NCBI RefSeq assembly: GCF_000807675.2
Contig: NZ_CP019962.1
Coordinates: forward strand, 186,001-250,000
DNA: 64,000 nucleotides
DNA from: Eubacterium limosum
Lineage (GTDB): Bacteria > Bacillota > Clostridia > Eubacteriales > Eubacteriaceae
Direction: 5' to 3'
Shown here: positions 27,012 through 36,040 of the stretch, one piece after another
Layout of the letters: each line of letters starts with the position of its first letter
How positions within the stretch are numbered: position 1 is the first letter of the stretch
Position numbers and translations under genes: made by a program
The notes under the pieces: generated by a model
Databases searched by the model: none
Seen by the model: the letters and a program-made list of their open reading frames with translations, nothing else
What the model was told of the DNA's origin: nothing

Positions 27012-29930
27012 ATGAAAAAAAGCGCGGTGGAGTATCGGTATCTGTTCATCTCCGCACTGGCTGTAATATGCCTGTGCGGTTTGTTTTTATGTGTTCCAGC
27101 CTATGCCAAAGAGGACACCTCAACGGTCCGGGTCGGCTATTACGAGGACGGCGACTACATGTACCTGAACGCCGCGGGCGAATGCATCGGCTATGACTTT
27201 GAATTTTTACAGGAAATCTCAAAATTTAGCGATCTCCGCTATGATGTTGTCGACTGCACCAGCTGGGACAACACCTACCAGCTTTTAAAGGAAGGGCAGA
27301 TCGACATTCTTCCCGCCGTCTATAAGAACGCTGAGCGGGAGCAGGAGTGTTTATTTTCCGAGCAGCCCATGTGCAATATCTACACCACCCTCAATGTCCG
27401 GGTCGATGATACGCGCTACAGCTACGAGGATTTCTCTGCCTTTCAGGGCATGAAGGTCGGGATCATCAAGGACAGCGTTGATGGGGAAAACTTCAAAAGT
27501 TACTGCACCGAAAACAACATCGCACTCACAGTGCTTCCCTACTCCGAAACCCAGGATCTTCTAAACGCTCTGGATGACGGCACTCTGGACGGCGTTGCCA
27601 TCACCCATCTGGGCCGCAACAGCACCTTCCGCAGCGTCGCCCAGTTCGCGCCGGCGCCGCTTTACATCGCCATCTCCAAAAGCCGCCCCGACGTAGCGGA
27701 AGCGGTCAACAGCGCCATGAGCACCATCCTTTTGCGTGACCCCAACTACACCATGAATCTTTACAACAAGTATTTTTCCGTCACCAACGCCCAAAAACCT
27801 GTTTTTACCAAATCTGAGCTGGAATACATCGCGAGTAAAAAAATCGTATCCGCCGTATACGATTATATGGCTCCTCCCTTTTCCTACACCAGCCCGGACA
27901 ACGGCGGGTTTGCCGGCATCGCGGCAGACCTCTTCAGCCAGATCGCAGAAAACAGCGGACTGCGCTTCCAGTTCAGCCCGGAGGTCTACTCCCTCGGACT
28001 TGAGAAGGTCAAAAACGGCCGGGCAGATGTCATCTGCAGCGTGGCGGGCGACTACCTCTGGGAATCCCGCAATAACCTGAGCACCACCCGCTACTACCTG
28101 CGCTCTCCCACTGTTCTCATCCGTAAAAACACATCGGCGCCCCTGGACAAGATCGCCATGCCCCAGGATTACGGCGCGGCAGAGGCCATCATCAGTGATT
28201 ACCCCGACGCAGATGTCTACAATTACAGCAATACCGAAGCATGCCTGAAAGCCCTGATGGAAAACAAGGTGAATGCCGTGTTCGCCAACTCCCAGGTTGC
28301 CGATTACCTGCTGTCCGACGCGTCCTACGCAGCGCTGAGCAGCACCACCTTGAGCAATTATACCATCGAGCTGTCCATCGGCGTCTCAAACTCTGCCGAC
28401 CCAAGGCTTTTCTCCATCCTCGACAAATGTATCCAGTACACCTCTGAAGAAAATATCGACGCCATTGTCATGGAAAACAGTATCCAGCCAAAGGCCATGA
28501 CGGTCCGCGAGTTTCTCACCGAGAACGCCGTGACCGTGATCGCCATTACCGTGGCTGTTTTAGGGCTGATCATCCTGCTGCTGGTCTATAACCTGCGCAG
28601 TAAATCTAAGAGCAACCAGCAGATACAGAACCTCCTTTACCGGGATACCCTCACCGGGCTCGACAACTTGGACAAGTTCCTCGCCGAGTGCGGCAGTCTG
28701 CTGAAATCAGTGCCCGAGGGCGGCTATGCCCTTATCTACAGTGATATCAACCAGTTCAAAACCATCAACGACCGCTATGGCTTTACCGCGGGCGACCAGC
28801 TGCTGCGGGCCTATGCTCAGATTATTCAGGAAAGTGTGCAGGAGGGCGAGTACTGCGCCCGCGTCTCCTCCGACAATTTTGTCCTGCTGTTAAAATACAG
28901 GGACTGGGAGACGCTGTGCACCCGGATTACAGACATTCAAAAGGCCACTGACAGCTGGATACAACGCACGGGCTTTCCGGCGCCGGTGCTCACCGCCTTT
29001 GGCGTCTACCTTGTAGACAAGGCCGAAAAACAGGACGTCCAGCTCATGCTTGACCTGGCAAATTACGCGCGCCGGAGCGCGAAAAATACCTCCAAAAGCG
29101 CCATTGTGCTGTATGACCGCCAGATGCGGCAGAACACACTGCTGCGCAAGGAGCTCACCGACCGGCTGCCCGCCGCCCTCAGCGCGCATGAGTTTGTGCC
29201 TTATTTCCAGCCCAAGGTCAACATGATCACTGGTGAGATCATTGGCAGTGAGGCGCTGGTACGGTGGGACCACCCGGAACGCGGCCTTTTAGCCCCCGGT
29301 GTCTTTATCCCTGTCTTTGAGGAAAACGGCAGCATTGTCGAAATCGACTGGTATATTTACGAAGCTGTCTGCCACACGCTCCGAAGCTGGATGGACCGCG
29401 GCCTGCCGGTACATCCGGTGTCCTGTAATTTTTCCAGCATCCATTTCGACCACATGGACTTCACCCACCGGGTCACTACCCTGGCAGACCACTACGGCGT
29501 CCCCCATGAACTCCTGGAACTTGAAATCACAGAGAGCATCATCGTGATGCACCCCAAACAGGTAGCCGCCCAGATTGCCTCCCTGAGAGAAAAGGGCTTT
29601 ATGACCGCCATCGACGATTTCGGGTCGGGATACTCCTCGCTGGGACAGCTGGAGCAGATGACCGCCCGTGTCCTCAAGCTGGACCGGAGCTTTGTGCAGC
29701 GCGGCATGCTCGATGAGCGTGAGCAGACCGTGATTGCCAACATCGTTAACCTGGCACACGATCTTGGCATGCGCATTGTGTGCGAGGGCGTGGAAACAAG
29801 ACAGCAGGCCAATATCCTGATCCGACTCGACTGCATCTACGCCCAGGGCTTTTACTATTCAAAGCCCATTCCGCTGGAGGCTTTTGAGCAGATGCTTCTC
29901 AAACCGCCCTTTGAAGCCATAAACACATAG
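27012..29930 (+). CDS. Tandem SBP-sensor GGDEF-EAL protein
   Basis: Membrane c-di-GMP phosphodiesterase candidate of 972 residues. Signal sequence or first helix about 10-32; two bacterial amino-acid-binding-type domains (SBP_bac_3, about 38-255 and 270-495); membrane helix about 505-527; GGDEF about 545-705; EAL about 715-965. The GGDEF signature is degenerate (SSDNF), so cyclase activity is unlikely. The EAL domain keeps SEALVRW, the Asn, ITES, IDDFGSGYSS, KLDRSF, EGVET and QGFYYSKP, so hydrolysis of c-di-GMP is expected. The sensors suggest control by extracellular amino acids or related solutes. It is followed by a strong terminator. Confidence 0.87.
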   Translation: MKKSAVEYRYLFISALAVICLCGLFLCVPAYAKEDTSTVRVGYYEDGDYMYLNAAGECIGYDFEFLQEISKFSDLRYDVVDCTSWDNTYQLLKEGQIDILPAVYKNAEREQECLFSEQPMCNIYTTLNVRVDDTRYSYEDFSAFQGMKVGIIKDSVDGENFKSYCTENNIALTVLPYSETQDLLNALDDGTLDGVAITHLGRNSTFRSVAQFAPAPLYIAISKSRPDVAEAVNSAMSTILLRDPNYTMNLYNKYFSVTNAQKPVFTKSELEYIASKKIVSAVYDYMAPPFSYTSPDNGGFAGIAADLFSQIAENSGLRFQFSPEVYSLGLEKVKNGRADVICSVAGDYLWESRNNLSTTRYYLRSPTVLIRKNTSAPLDKIAMPQDYGAAEAIISDYPDADVYNYSNTEACLKALMENKVNAVFANSQVADYLLSDASYAALSSTTLSNYTIELSIGVSNSADPRLFSILDKCIQYTSEENIDAIVMENSIQPKAMTVREFLTENAVTVIAITVAVLGLIILLLVYNLRSKSKSNQQIQNLLYRDTLTGLDNLDKFLAECGSLLKSVPEGGYALIYSDINQFKTINDRYGFTAGDQLLRAYAQIIQESVQEGEYCARVSSDNFVLLLKYRDWETLCTRITDIQKATDSWIQRTGFPAPVLTAFGVYLVDKAEKQDVQLMLDLANYARRSAKNTSKSAIVLYDRQMRQNTLLRKELTDRLPAALSAHEFVPYFQPKVNMITGEIIGSEALVRWDHPERGLLAPGVFIPVFEENGSIVEIDWYIYEAVCHTLRSWMDRGLPVHPVSCNFSSIHFDHMDFTHRVTTLADHYGVPHELLELEITESIIVMHPKQVAAQIASLREKGFMTAIDDFGSGYSSLGQLEQMTARVLKLDRSFVQRGMLDEREQTVIANIVNLAHDLGMRIVCEGVETRQQANILIRLDCIYAQGFYYSKPIPLEAFEQMLLKPPFEAINT

Positions 29931-29938
29931 AGTAATCC

Positions 29939-29973
29939 AATAAACCTCCCGGCTGTAATCCGGGAGGTTTATT
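29939..29973 (+). terminator. Strong terminator
   Basis: AATAAACCTCCCGG-ctgtaat-CCGGGAGGTTTATT, a perfect 14-bp stem. Confidence 0.85.
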
Positions 29974-30110
29974 AGATTTCGGATAAAATATCATTAAATA
30001 TAAATTGATCAAGCATAACTTCTTGAAATGGATAACAGCTTGAGGTATAATGATCTTATATATTTTAGAATCGTATTGAATACATAATCAACGCTGGCAA
30101 AGGGGTAGAT

Positions 30111-30138
30111 GCGTTTTTCGTCACGGTTCCGAAAACGC
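30111..30138 (+). promoter_or_regulatory. Hairpin next to the ribosome site of the second EAL gene
   Basis: GCGTTTTTCG...CGAAAACGC stem ending two bases before GGAG. ACGCTGG occurs both at 30091 and at 30135, so GCGT could pair with either copy, giving two exclusive folds. A translational switch is possible. Confidence 0.35.
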
Positions 30139-30146
30139 TGGAGCTT

Positions 30147-31976
30147 ATGCGCAAACAGAGGAATACTTATATTTTTATCTTAATCTGCATCTTTGTCATG
30201 GGTTTTTTGTTGTTTTCGCTCATCCAGATGCAGGGCTACGCCAACATCATCAACGACGCCGGCATTATCCGCGGCGGTACCCAGCGGTCCGCCAAGCTGG
30301 AGCTGAACGGAGAGCCCAACGATGAGCTGATCGCCTACCTGGACGAACTGATCCGCAAACTTGAAGCCACCGAAAACAAGCACCTTTACATTTCCCGCGA
30401 CTCTGCCGCCTACCGGGATAACCTGGAATCGGTCAAAACCAAATGGGGCGAGATCAAGGCGGAAATTCCCAAGCTGAGGGGTTCTCCTACGGCGGTGCTG
30501 CGTGAGCATTTTCTCGATCTGAGCGAGCAGCACTTTGATTTGGCCAACAAAACCGTTTACGCAGCCCAGTACCGGGCGGAAAACGAGCTGCGGAACAGCA
30601 TTATTCTCAGTGTTGTCATGATTCTCGCTGTGTCGCTGATCATGTATACCCTGGAGCGCCGGAGCCAGCAAGAGCTGGAGCGGGTATTCTATACCGATCC
30701 ACTGACCGCTCTCCCCAATCAGGCCTCCTTTGAGATCAACGCTGCGGACAAATTGAAGGCCACATCCCCCGGTTCCTACCTGATGGTGTACCTCAACCTG
30801 AATAACTTTAAATTTGTCAATGACTCCTACGGCTACAACGCCGGCGACAAGCTGCTGCTGTCTTTTTCCTCGACACTGAAGCGGTTCTGCAACAGCAGTG
30901 AAATCTGCGCTCATTTGCACGCTGACCATTTTGCCATTCTGCTTAAAAAGCGCGAACATGTCCTCGAGGATCTTCAGACCTCGATATTGGAATCCATCGA
31001 AAGTGAGCGAGATTTAAACCTCTCAGATATTTTAACGTGCAGCTACGGTGTCTACACCATTCCCGACCCGGACGAGTCCATTGCATCCTGCCTCAGCAAG
31101 GCCAGCGCCGCCCTGAAGGAAGGCCGAAGCAGCCAGCGTACTGTTGCCTATTATGATCAGCACCTGCTGGATAAGATTAACAATGAAAACAAAATGACCC
31201 GCTGGATGCGCCAGGGCCTTTCCGAAAAGGAATTTCACATCTATCTGCAGTCTAAGGTCAACCTTGAGCAGTCCAAAGTTACCGGCGCCGAGGTTCTTGT
31301 CCGCTGGAATTCGGAGCCCTTTGGTTTTCTGCCGCCGGACGAGTTTATCCCCCTGTTTGAGAAGAACGGGTTTATCGTGGAGCTGGACTTCTATGTGCTG
31401 GAAGCCACCTGCCGGATACTGAAACAGTCGCTTAAAATTTCGCCTGAGCGCACTGTGGTGCTGTCGGTCAATATCTCCAGAGTTACCCTCTTCCAGAATG
31501 ATTTCATCAAACGCTTTGTACAGATGGCGCGCCGTTACGAAGTCCCGCCAGAGTACCTTGAGATCGAAATTACGGAAAATGTCTTTATTTTTGACGCCAA
31601 TATGGTTGAGCAGATCCTGTCCCAGCTGAGGAGCTATGGGTTCAGCATTTCCATGGATGACTTTGGCTCAGGGTATTCCTCCCTGAACCTGCTGCGCGAG
31701 CTGCCCATTGACGTCTTAAAAATCGATCGGATCTTTTTACAGGAGAGCATCCGTGTTGAGAAGGCCTACGCCATCATCAAATCCGTTGTTGAGATGGCCT
31801 ACTCCCTGAACATGGTGGTAGTCTGTGAGGGCGTTGAAACCCTGGAGCACGCCGAGTTTTTAAAAACCATCCACTGCACTGTGGGCCAGGGCTATTATTT
31901 TTCAAAGCCCATTCCCCTTGCGGCGTTCCAGGAAAAATACAATTTGCTGCCAACACAAAAAGACCCGGATTCTTAA
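30147..31976 (+). CDS. Membrane GGDEF-EAL phosphodiesterase candidate
   Basis: 609 residues. Helix about 8-27, an extracytoplasmic helical domain of about 120 residues (four-helix sensor-like, starting NIINDAGIIRGGTQR), helix about 148-168, GGDEF-like domain about 180-330 and EAL domain about 345-600. The GGDEF signature is lost (HADHF). In the second domain EAL is EVL, but the catalytic Glu, the NIS Asn, ITEN, MDDFGSGYSS, LKIDRIF, EGVET and QGYYFSKP are kept, so phosphodiesterase activity is plausible. GGAG lies before the ATG. Its stop codon sits in the loop of the following terminator. Confidence 0.86.
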   Translation: MRKQRNTYIFILICIFVMGFLLFSLIQMQGYANIINDAGIIRGGTQRSAKLELNGEPNDELIAYLDELIRKLEATENKHLYISRDSAAYRDNLESVKTKWGEIKAEIPKLRGSPTAVLREHFLDLSEQHFDLANKTVYAAQYRAENELRNSIILSVVMILAVSLIMYTLERRSQQELERVFYTDPLTALPNQASFEINAADKLKATSPGSYLMVYLNLNNFKFVNDSYGYNAGDKLLLSFSSTLKRFCNSSEICAHLHADHFAILLKKREHVLEDLQTSILESIESERDLNLSDILTCSYGVYTIPDPDESIASCLSKASAALKEGRSSQRTVAYYDQHLLDKINNENKMTRWMRQGLSEKEFHIYLQSKVNLEQSKVTGAEVLVRWNSEPFGFLPPDEFIPLFEKNGFIVELDFYVLEATCRILKQSLKISPERTVVLSVNISRVTLFQNDFIKRFVQMARRYEVPPEYLEIEITENVFIFDANMVEQILSQLRSYGFSISMDDFGSGYSSLNLLRELPIDVLKIDRIFLQESIRVEKAYAIIKSVVEMAYSLNMVVVCEGVETLEHAEFLKTIHCTVGQGYYFSKPIPLAAFQEKYNLLPTQKDPDS

Positions 31977-31989
31977 AATCCGGGTCTTT
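31962..31989 (+). terminator. Terminator of the EAL gene
   Basis: GACCCGGAT-tcttaaa-ATCCGGGTC followed by TTT; the gene's TAA is in the loop. Confidence 0.8.
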
Positions 31990-32221
31990 GCGTGTCAAAG
32001 ACCTGAGAGACGAAGCCTTTTACCTAAGGAATAAAAAGCGTCCTGCGGGTACTGCCCTCACACTGGTATCTGCTTCACTAAAGTTGATGCTTTAACTCGC
32101 CAGTGTCCGGCTGTATCGGTTGCCCGGCACAATTTCTGGCCGTTACTCATAGCGCTTGGGCCTTTTTCTTATCTGGATAAAAGGCGCAGTCTTGAACCTC
32201 GGCACTTCTTTGACAGACTGA
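31990..32221 (+). ncRNA. Structured repeat element, copy 3
   Basis: A diverged copy of the 15.4-kb element, 232 nt. End stem GTCAAAGA (31994-32001) with TCTTTGAC (32207-32214); GAGAC (32007-32011) with GTCTT (32189-32193); GCCTTTTA (32015-32022) with TAAAAGGC (32178-32185); inner arm ACACTGG with CCAGTGT. The end stem and inner arm differ in sequence from copies 1 and 2 yet stay paired. As there, a terminator precedes and another follows. It fills the 286-bp convergent gap. Confidence 0.6.
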
Positions 32222-32252
32222 CACCCGGACCGTTGAGATCCGGGTGTTTTTT
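32222..32252 (+). terminator. Terminator after repeat copy 3
   Basis: CACCCGGA...TCCGGGTG followed by six T. The stem resembles, but is not identical to, the terminator before the element. Confidence 0.78.
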
Positions 32253-32262
32253 ATCTAAGGGG

Positions 32263-32784
32263 TTACTGAACGCGGCTGCCGCCGCCCATTCCCATGAAGC
32301 CGCCGTTGCTGTTATCATCGTTATCGACGCGTGAGTTGCTGTTGTTGTTATTCTGCTGTTCTTCATATTCTTTTTTAGTCATAACATCGTCCACGTGCAT
32401 ATTAATTTCGATGACATCTAAGCCTGTCATATCCTTAACGGTTTTGGTGACTTTATCAATCGTATCCTTGAAAATCTGAGGGATATTGCGGTTGTATTCA
32501 CAGATGACGTCTAAATCCAGGGCTACCTGTTTTTTGCCGACTTCTGCGCCGATCCCCTTGGTGATATTTTCATTGTCGGTAATCTTTTCAGTGATATTAC
32601 TGATCAAGCCGCCGCTCATCGCCAAAATACCTGGAACCTCCTGGGCGACCAGGCCTGCGATTTTCTTGACGACTTTATCGTCATAGGTTAATGAGGTTTT
32701 CTGCTGCATGTTTTGCTGCTGCTGAGCGTTACCTCCCTTTTGCTGATTATTGTTCATTGTGTGCATTGTTGCTTCTGCTGCCAT
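32263..32784 (-). CDS. Asp23/Gls24 family envelope stress protein
   Basis: Cytosolic Asp23-type protein (173 residues) that in staphylococci is held at the membrane by AmaP and responds to cell-envelope or alkaline stress. The core DDKVVKKIAGLVAQEVPGIL and the VALDLDVICEYNRNIPQI region are typical; N- and C-terminal tails are low-complexity, rich in Gln and Asn. Start ATG 32784 after AAAGGTGG. Last gene of the amaP-DUF2273-asp23 operon. Confidence 0.9.
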   Translation of the reverse strand: MAAEATMHTMNNNQQKGGNAQQQQNMQQKTSLTYDDKVVKKIAGLVAQEVPGILAMSGGLISNITEKITDNENITKGIGAEVGKKQVALDLDVICEYNRNIPQIFKDTIDKVTKTVKDMTGLDVIEINMHVDDVMTKKEYEEQQNNNNSNSRVDNDDNSNGGFMGMGGGSRVQ

Positions 32785-32870
32785 AATTAAAACCACCTTT
32801 CATTCATTTATAATTTTTATTTTAATCTATATCAACCGCCCTCAATTCAGGACGATTATTGGCATCTTTA

Positions 32871-33179
32871 TCAGCTGAACCGTTTGAGAATGTTCAGCCA
32901 GCGCATAAAACGCATGGGGTTATCTTTATATACACCGATGGCATACCCGATCAGTGCTAAAATGACAATCAGGATGGTACGCCAAAACCCGATGGTCAAA
33001 AACAGAACGGCGGTGATGATTCCCGCAAGAATCCAGATAATCCTGCCCGAATAGGGCTTTGCCCAGGTATAAAACCGGCTGAGCCGGCTTTCCTTCGGCT
33101 GCTGTTCCACAGCCTGAGGCGCTGCCTGCTGACGGACGTTCATGCTTTTCTGCATTTGGTTCTGCGTTTGATTATTCAT
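32871..33179 (-). CDS. DUF2273-like small membrane protein
   Basis: 102 residues: a Gln-rich N-terminal 30 residues, then two hydrophobic helices (about 46-64 and 66-86). The position between amaP and asp23 and the YSGRIIWILAGIITAVLFLTIGF block fit DUF2273 proteins of alkaline-shock operons. AGGAGG precedes the ATG. Function unknown; possibly part of the membrane anchor of Asp23. Confidence 0.8.
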   Translation of the reverse strand: MNNQTQNQMQKSMNVRQQAAPQAVEQQPKESRLSRFYTWAKPYSGRIIWILAGIITAVLFLTIGFWRTILIVILALIGYAIGVYKDNPMRFMRWLNILKRFS

Positions 33180-33194
33180 GTGTGTCCCTCCTTA

Positions 33195-33749
33195 TTAGAG
33201 CACCTGTCTGTGGGCTCCCTTGCTTCGGGCATCCATCTCATGCACCTTAACCTTAACCGATTTTACCGGCTGGTTGATGGTGCTGCCAACAGTCTGATAA
33301 ATGTTCTGTTGAATATTATTTGCAAGCCCGGTGATGTCGTCCGCGTCATCCACATAGACATCAGCCTGAATCTTTGGCTCATGGGAGCGCTTGTTCAGTT
33401 TGGCCTTAACGTCAATGGCATTGTTGCCAATCAGGTCCGACACCGCGTAACGCGCAGTGGACTCAATGGCTTCTTTGGAAATTTTGATCTTTCCCTTTGC
33501 CTTATTGATGGTCAGGTAATGTGAAGAAGCCGGCGCCAGTATTGAAATGAAGAATAACACCAGGAATGCAATCATGAGTACAACGCTGAATCCAATTAAA
33601 TAGTATCCCAGCCAGTTTTCAAAGACCAGGTAGGCTGCCAGTGTGTCGGATACATAGGGTACCGGAAACAGCAATGCAAACATTACGAAGGCAGTTGCCA
33701 ATCCTAGCAGCGATACAATAAATAACAGGATACGTTCAAGTTTATTCAT
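33195..33749 (-). CDS. amaP: Alkaline shock response membrane anchor AmaP
   Basis: 184 residues with two N-terminal membrane helices (about 5-27 and 50-75), then a cytosolic Asp23-like domain (about 85-175). In characterised systems AmaP recruits Asp23 to the membrane. Start ATG 33749 after AAAGGAG; a start 33 bases upstream has no such site. First gene of the three-gene operon. Confidence 0.85.
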   Translation of the reverse strand: MNKLERILLFIVSLLGLATAFVMFALLFPVPYVSDTLAAYLVFENWLGYYLIGFSVVLMIAFLVLFFISILAPASSHYLTINKAKGKIKISKEAIESTARYAVSDLIGNNAIDVKAKLNKRSHEPKIQADVYVDDADDITGLANNIQQNIYQTVGSTINQPVKSVKVKVHEMDARSKGAHRQVL

Positions 33750-33934
33750 TGTTTTTCTCCTTTCTGAGTAATCAATTACCATTCTCTTTCAATAAATGTT
33801 CTATTGTTTACTGTTTGTTGTACATAATTGTACCCCTCAAATTTGGTTCTTAACCATTTATTTCACTAATATTAATTTTTCCTTAAACAATCAGTCGAGA
33901 AAAGATCACCTCATTGTTTTATTTTCTAACAAGG

Positions 33935-33982
33935 AAAAAGGGCACAATACCTGCTCCCTTGAACAGGCATTGTGCCCTTTTC
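33935..33982 (-). terminator. Long terminator of the zinc-uptake operon
   Basis: GGGCACAAT...ATTGTGCCC with an inner CCTG/CAGG; T-rich on the minus side and on the plus side. Confidence 0.78.
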
Positions 33983-34008
33983 TCCTAATAGTCTTTTTTC
34001 AAACCTAT

Positions 34009-34512
34009 TTATTGCGATACCGTTTCCTGGCCGCGCTTGTCCAGCACTACCAGCTCCTTGAGCCTCAGCTGGAAGTAGGGCTTGCCGTCCTCCTCGTATT
34101 CCTCCAGCACGCCGGTGGCCCGCACCCAGGCGTTGTCCTCGGGATAGTTTCCGTCTCCCTTTACCTCGAAGCCCGGCATGGTGTCGGTACCGCAGCAGCC
34201 CGGGCCGTTGCGGTACACAAACCGGTAGCTGTCTCCGGTCGACAGGTTGGCCGTACTCTTGAACATTCCCTCCAGACGGATGGTTTTACCCAGATAGTTC
34301 TGATGATTCAGGTAAATATCATTGATCTGGGCCACAAACATCTTCTCAGTGATGTCCACATCCACAGGGATCTCCTGCGCCCCCCTGGCCGAGCCGCCTG
34401 AGGACTGCGCGGAGACTGACGGGCTGTCACCGCTGCCCCCATCCTGCGCCGAGCAGCCGGAGATCAGCAGAACCGCGGCCAGCAGCAGCACGGTTAACAT
34501 TTTTCTTTTCAT
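34009..34512 (-). CDS. Lipoprotein of the zinc operon (TIGR03943/DUF1980-like OB domain)
   Basis: 167 residues. Signal peptide with lipobox LISGC; a Ser/Gly-rich linker; then a single beta-barrel domain. The GKTIRLEGMF and FVYRNGPGCCGTDTMPGFEVKGDG segments resemble the soluble half of the DUF1980 (YcgQ-type) proteins that accompany metal-uptake permeases. The Cys-Cys pair could bind metal. Its start overlaps the stop of the permease gene by four bases (ATGA), so the two are coupled. A role in zinc handling is inferred from position. Confidence 0.72.
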   Translation of the reverse strand: MKRKMLTVLLLAAVLLISGCSAQDGGSGDSPSVSAQSSGGSARGAQEIPVDVDITEKMFVAQINDIYLNHQNYLGKTIRLEGMFKSTANLSTGDSYRFVYRNGPGCCGTDTMPGFEVKGDGNYPEDNAWVRATGVLEEYEEDGKPYFQLRLKELVVLDKRGQETVSQ

Positions 34513-35345
34513 CGGATTACCTTTCCTTTCACAAAATCAATGAGACAGAAGATACCAAACACCACAATGTGCACAATGACGATGCTGGCGCCCGTGGGGG
34601 TGGCACGGACATAGGAGAACCCCAGACCGATAAGAAAGCACACGAGCGACATCACCGACGCGCAGACCAGGACCGACCGGAAGGTTTTGCAAAGCCGCAT
34701 GGAGTAAAGGGCCGGGAAGATGATCAGGCTGGTGATCAGCAGGGTTCCCATCATGCGCATCCCCAGCACGATGGTGACCGCGGTCAGGATTGCGACCAGC
34801 ATGTTGTACAACTCAGTCTTTACGCCGGTGGCCCTGGCGAAGTTTTCGTCAAAGGTAATGGCGAAGATCTTGTTGTAAAAAATGACAAAGAGCACCAGCA
34901 CCACAACGGACAGGATAATGCTGAGCCGTACATCGCTCACGCTCATGGCTAAAATACTGCCAAAGAGATAGTTGCACACATCAGTGTTCATGCCTGTTGT
35001 CAGGGAGATGACCACCACCCCGACTGCCAGGGCGCTGGTAGACAGAAGCGCGATGGCCGCGTCACCCTTGATCTTGCTGTTTTCGCTGATGCGGAGCAGG
35101 AAAAAGGCGGAAACCACCACCACCGGGATGGCCACTGACAGAGGCGCCAGATTAAAGGCCATAGCGATGGCCAGAGCCGCGAAGCCCACGTGGGATAAAC
35201 CGTCGCCGATCATGGAATACCGCTTGAGCACCAGACTGACCCCCAGCAGCGCCGCGCAGAGGGATACCAGTATCCCCACCACCATCGAACGCACCAGAAA
35301 GGGATAGGACAGCATTTCACGGATCAGGTCAATCATGGTCCCCAC
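34509..35345 (-). CDS. znuB: Metal ABC transporter permease (ZnuB family)
   Basis: 278 residues, eight or nine membrane helices, ABC-3 permease type for Zn or Mn. The conserved GDGLSHVGFAALA stretch near 47-60 is present. It overlaps the ATPase gene by 17 bases. Zinc rather than manganese is suggested by the accessory lipoprotein and by the binding protein; no direct proof. Confidence 0.9.
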   Translation of the reverse strand: MGTMIDLIREMLSYPFLVRSMVVGILVSLCAALLGVSLVLKRYSMIGDGLSHVGFAALAIAMAFNLAPLSVAIPVVVVSAFFLLRISENSKIKGDAAIALLSTSALAVGVVVISLTTGMNTDVCNYLFGSILAMSVSDVRLSIILSVVVLVLFVIFYNKIFAITFDENFARATGVKTELYNMLVAILTAVTIVLGMRMMGTLLITSLIIFPALYSMRLCKTFRSVLVCASVMSLVCFLIGLGFSYVRATPTGASIVIVHIVVFGIFCLIDFVKGKVIR

Positions 35346-36039
35346 CTCCCAGAAAATGGCGCCCTACCGGGCTGCTCCGGTATTCCTCCACCGTGCCGTA
35401 AAACAGCTGGCGGCCGCCCAGGTGCAGCACATGGCTGTTGTAGCGCATCACACTTTCGATGTCGTGGGACACCATAACCACCGAGATGTCCAGCTTTTTG
35501 TTCACAGCCTTTACCAGCTCATAAAGCCGCCGTGTGGCCACAGGGTCGAGGCCCGCGGCCGGTTCATCCAGCAGCAGAATCTTGTTGGTGGCGCAGAGGG
35601 CCCGGGCCAACAGAACCCGCTGCTGCTGGCCGCCGGACAGCTCCCGGAAGCAGCGCTTTTTCAGGTCCTCAATGCCCAGCCGCTTCAGGTTAACCTCTAC
35701 GGCTTTTTTATCGGCTTTTTTATAAAAAGGGCGGAACCCCTGGCGGTTCAGCCGCCCGGAGAGCACCACCTCGTACACACTGGCAGGAAAATCGCGCTGG
35801 ATGGGGCTTTTCTGCGGCAGGTATCCAATTTCGTTTTTCCTGAGGCCGTCCCCCATGATAATCTGGCCAGAGCCAGGGCTTTTCAGCCCCAGCAGTCCGG
35901 CGATCAGGGTGCTTTTTCCCGCACCGTTCTCTCCCACAATCCCGAGATAGTCCCCGGCATTGATCTCAAAATTCAGCCCTTCCACAGCGGTCACCCCGTC
36001 GTAGGCAAAGGCAACGTCCTTACAGGTAAACAGTGCCAT
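35329..36039 (-). CDS. znuC: Metal ABC transporter ATPase (ZnuC family)
   Basis: 236 residues from ATG 36039. Walker A GENGAGKST, signature LSGGQQQR, Walker B LLLDEPAAGLD and the switch His are present. It powers uptake with the permease and binding protein beside it. The ribosome site GGAGG is rather far (about 12 bases) from this ATG. The start lies directly next to the znuA stop. Confidence 0.92.
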   Translation of the reverse strand: MALFTCKDVAFAYDGVTAVEGLNFEINAGDYLGIVGENGAGKSTLIAGLLGLKSPGSGQIIMGDGLRKNEIGYLPQKSPIQRDFPASVYEVVLSGRLNRQGFRPFYKKADKKAVEVNLKRLGIEDLKKRCFRELSGGQQQRVLLARALCATNKILLLDEPAAGLDPVATRRLYELVKAVNKKLDISVVMVSHDIESVMRYNSHVLHLGGRQLFYGTVEEYRSSPVGRHFLGGGDHD

Positions 36040-36040
36040 T

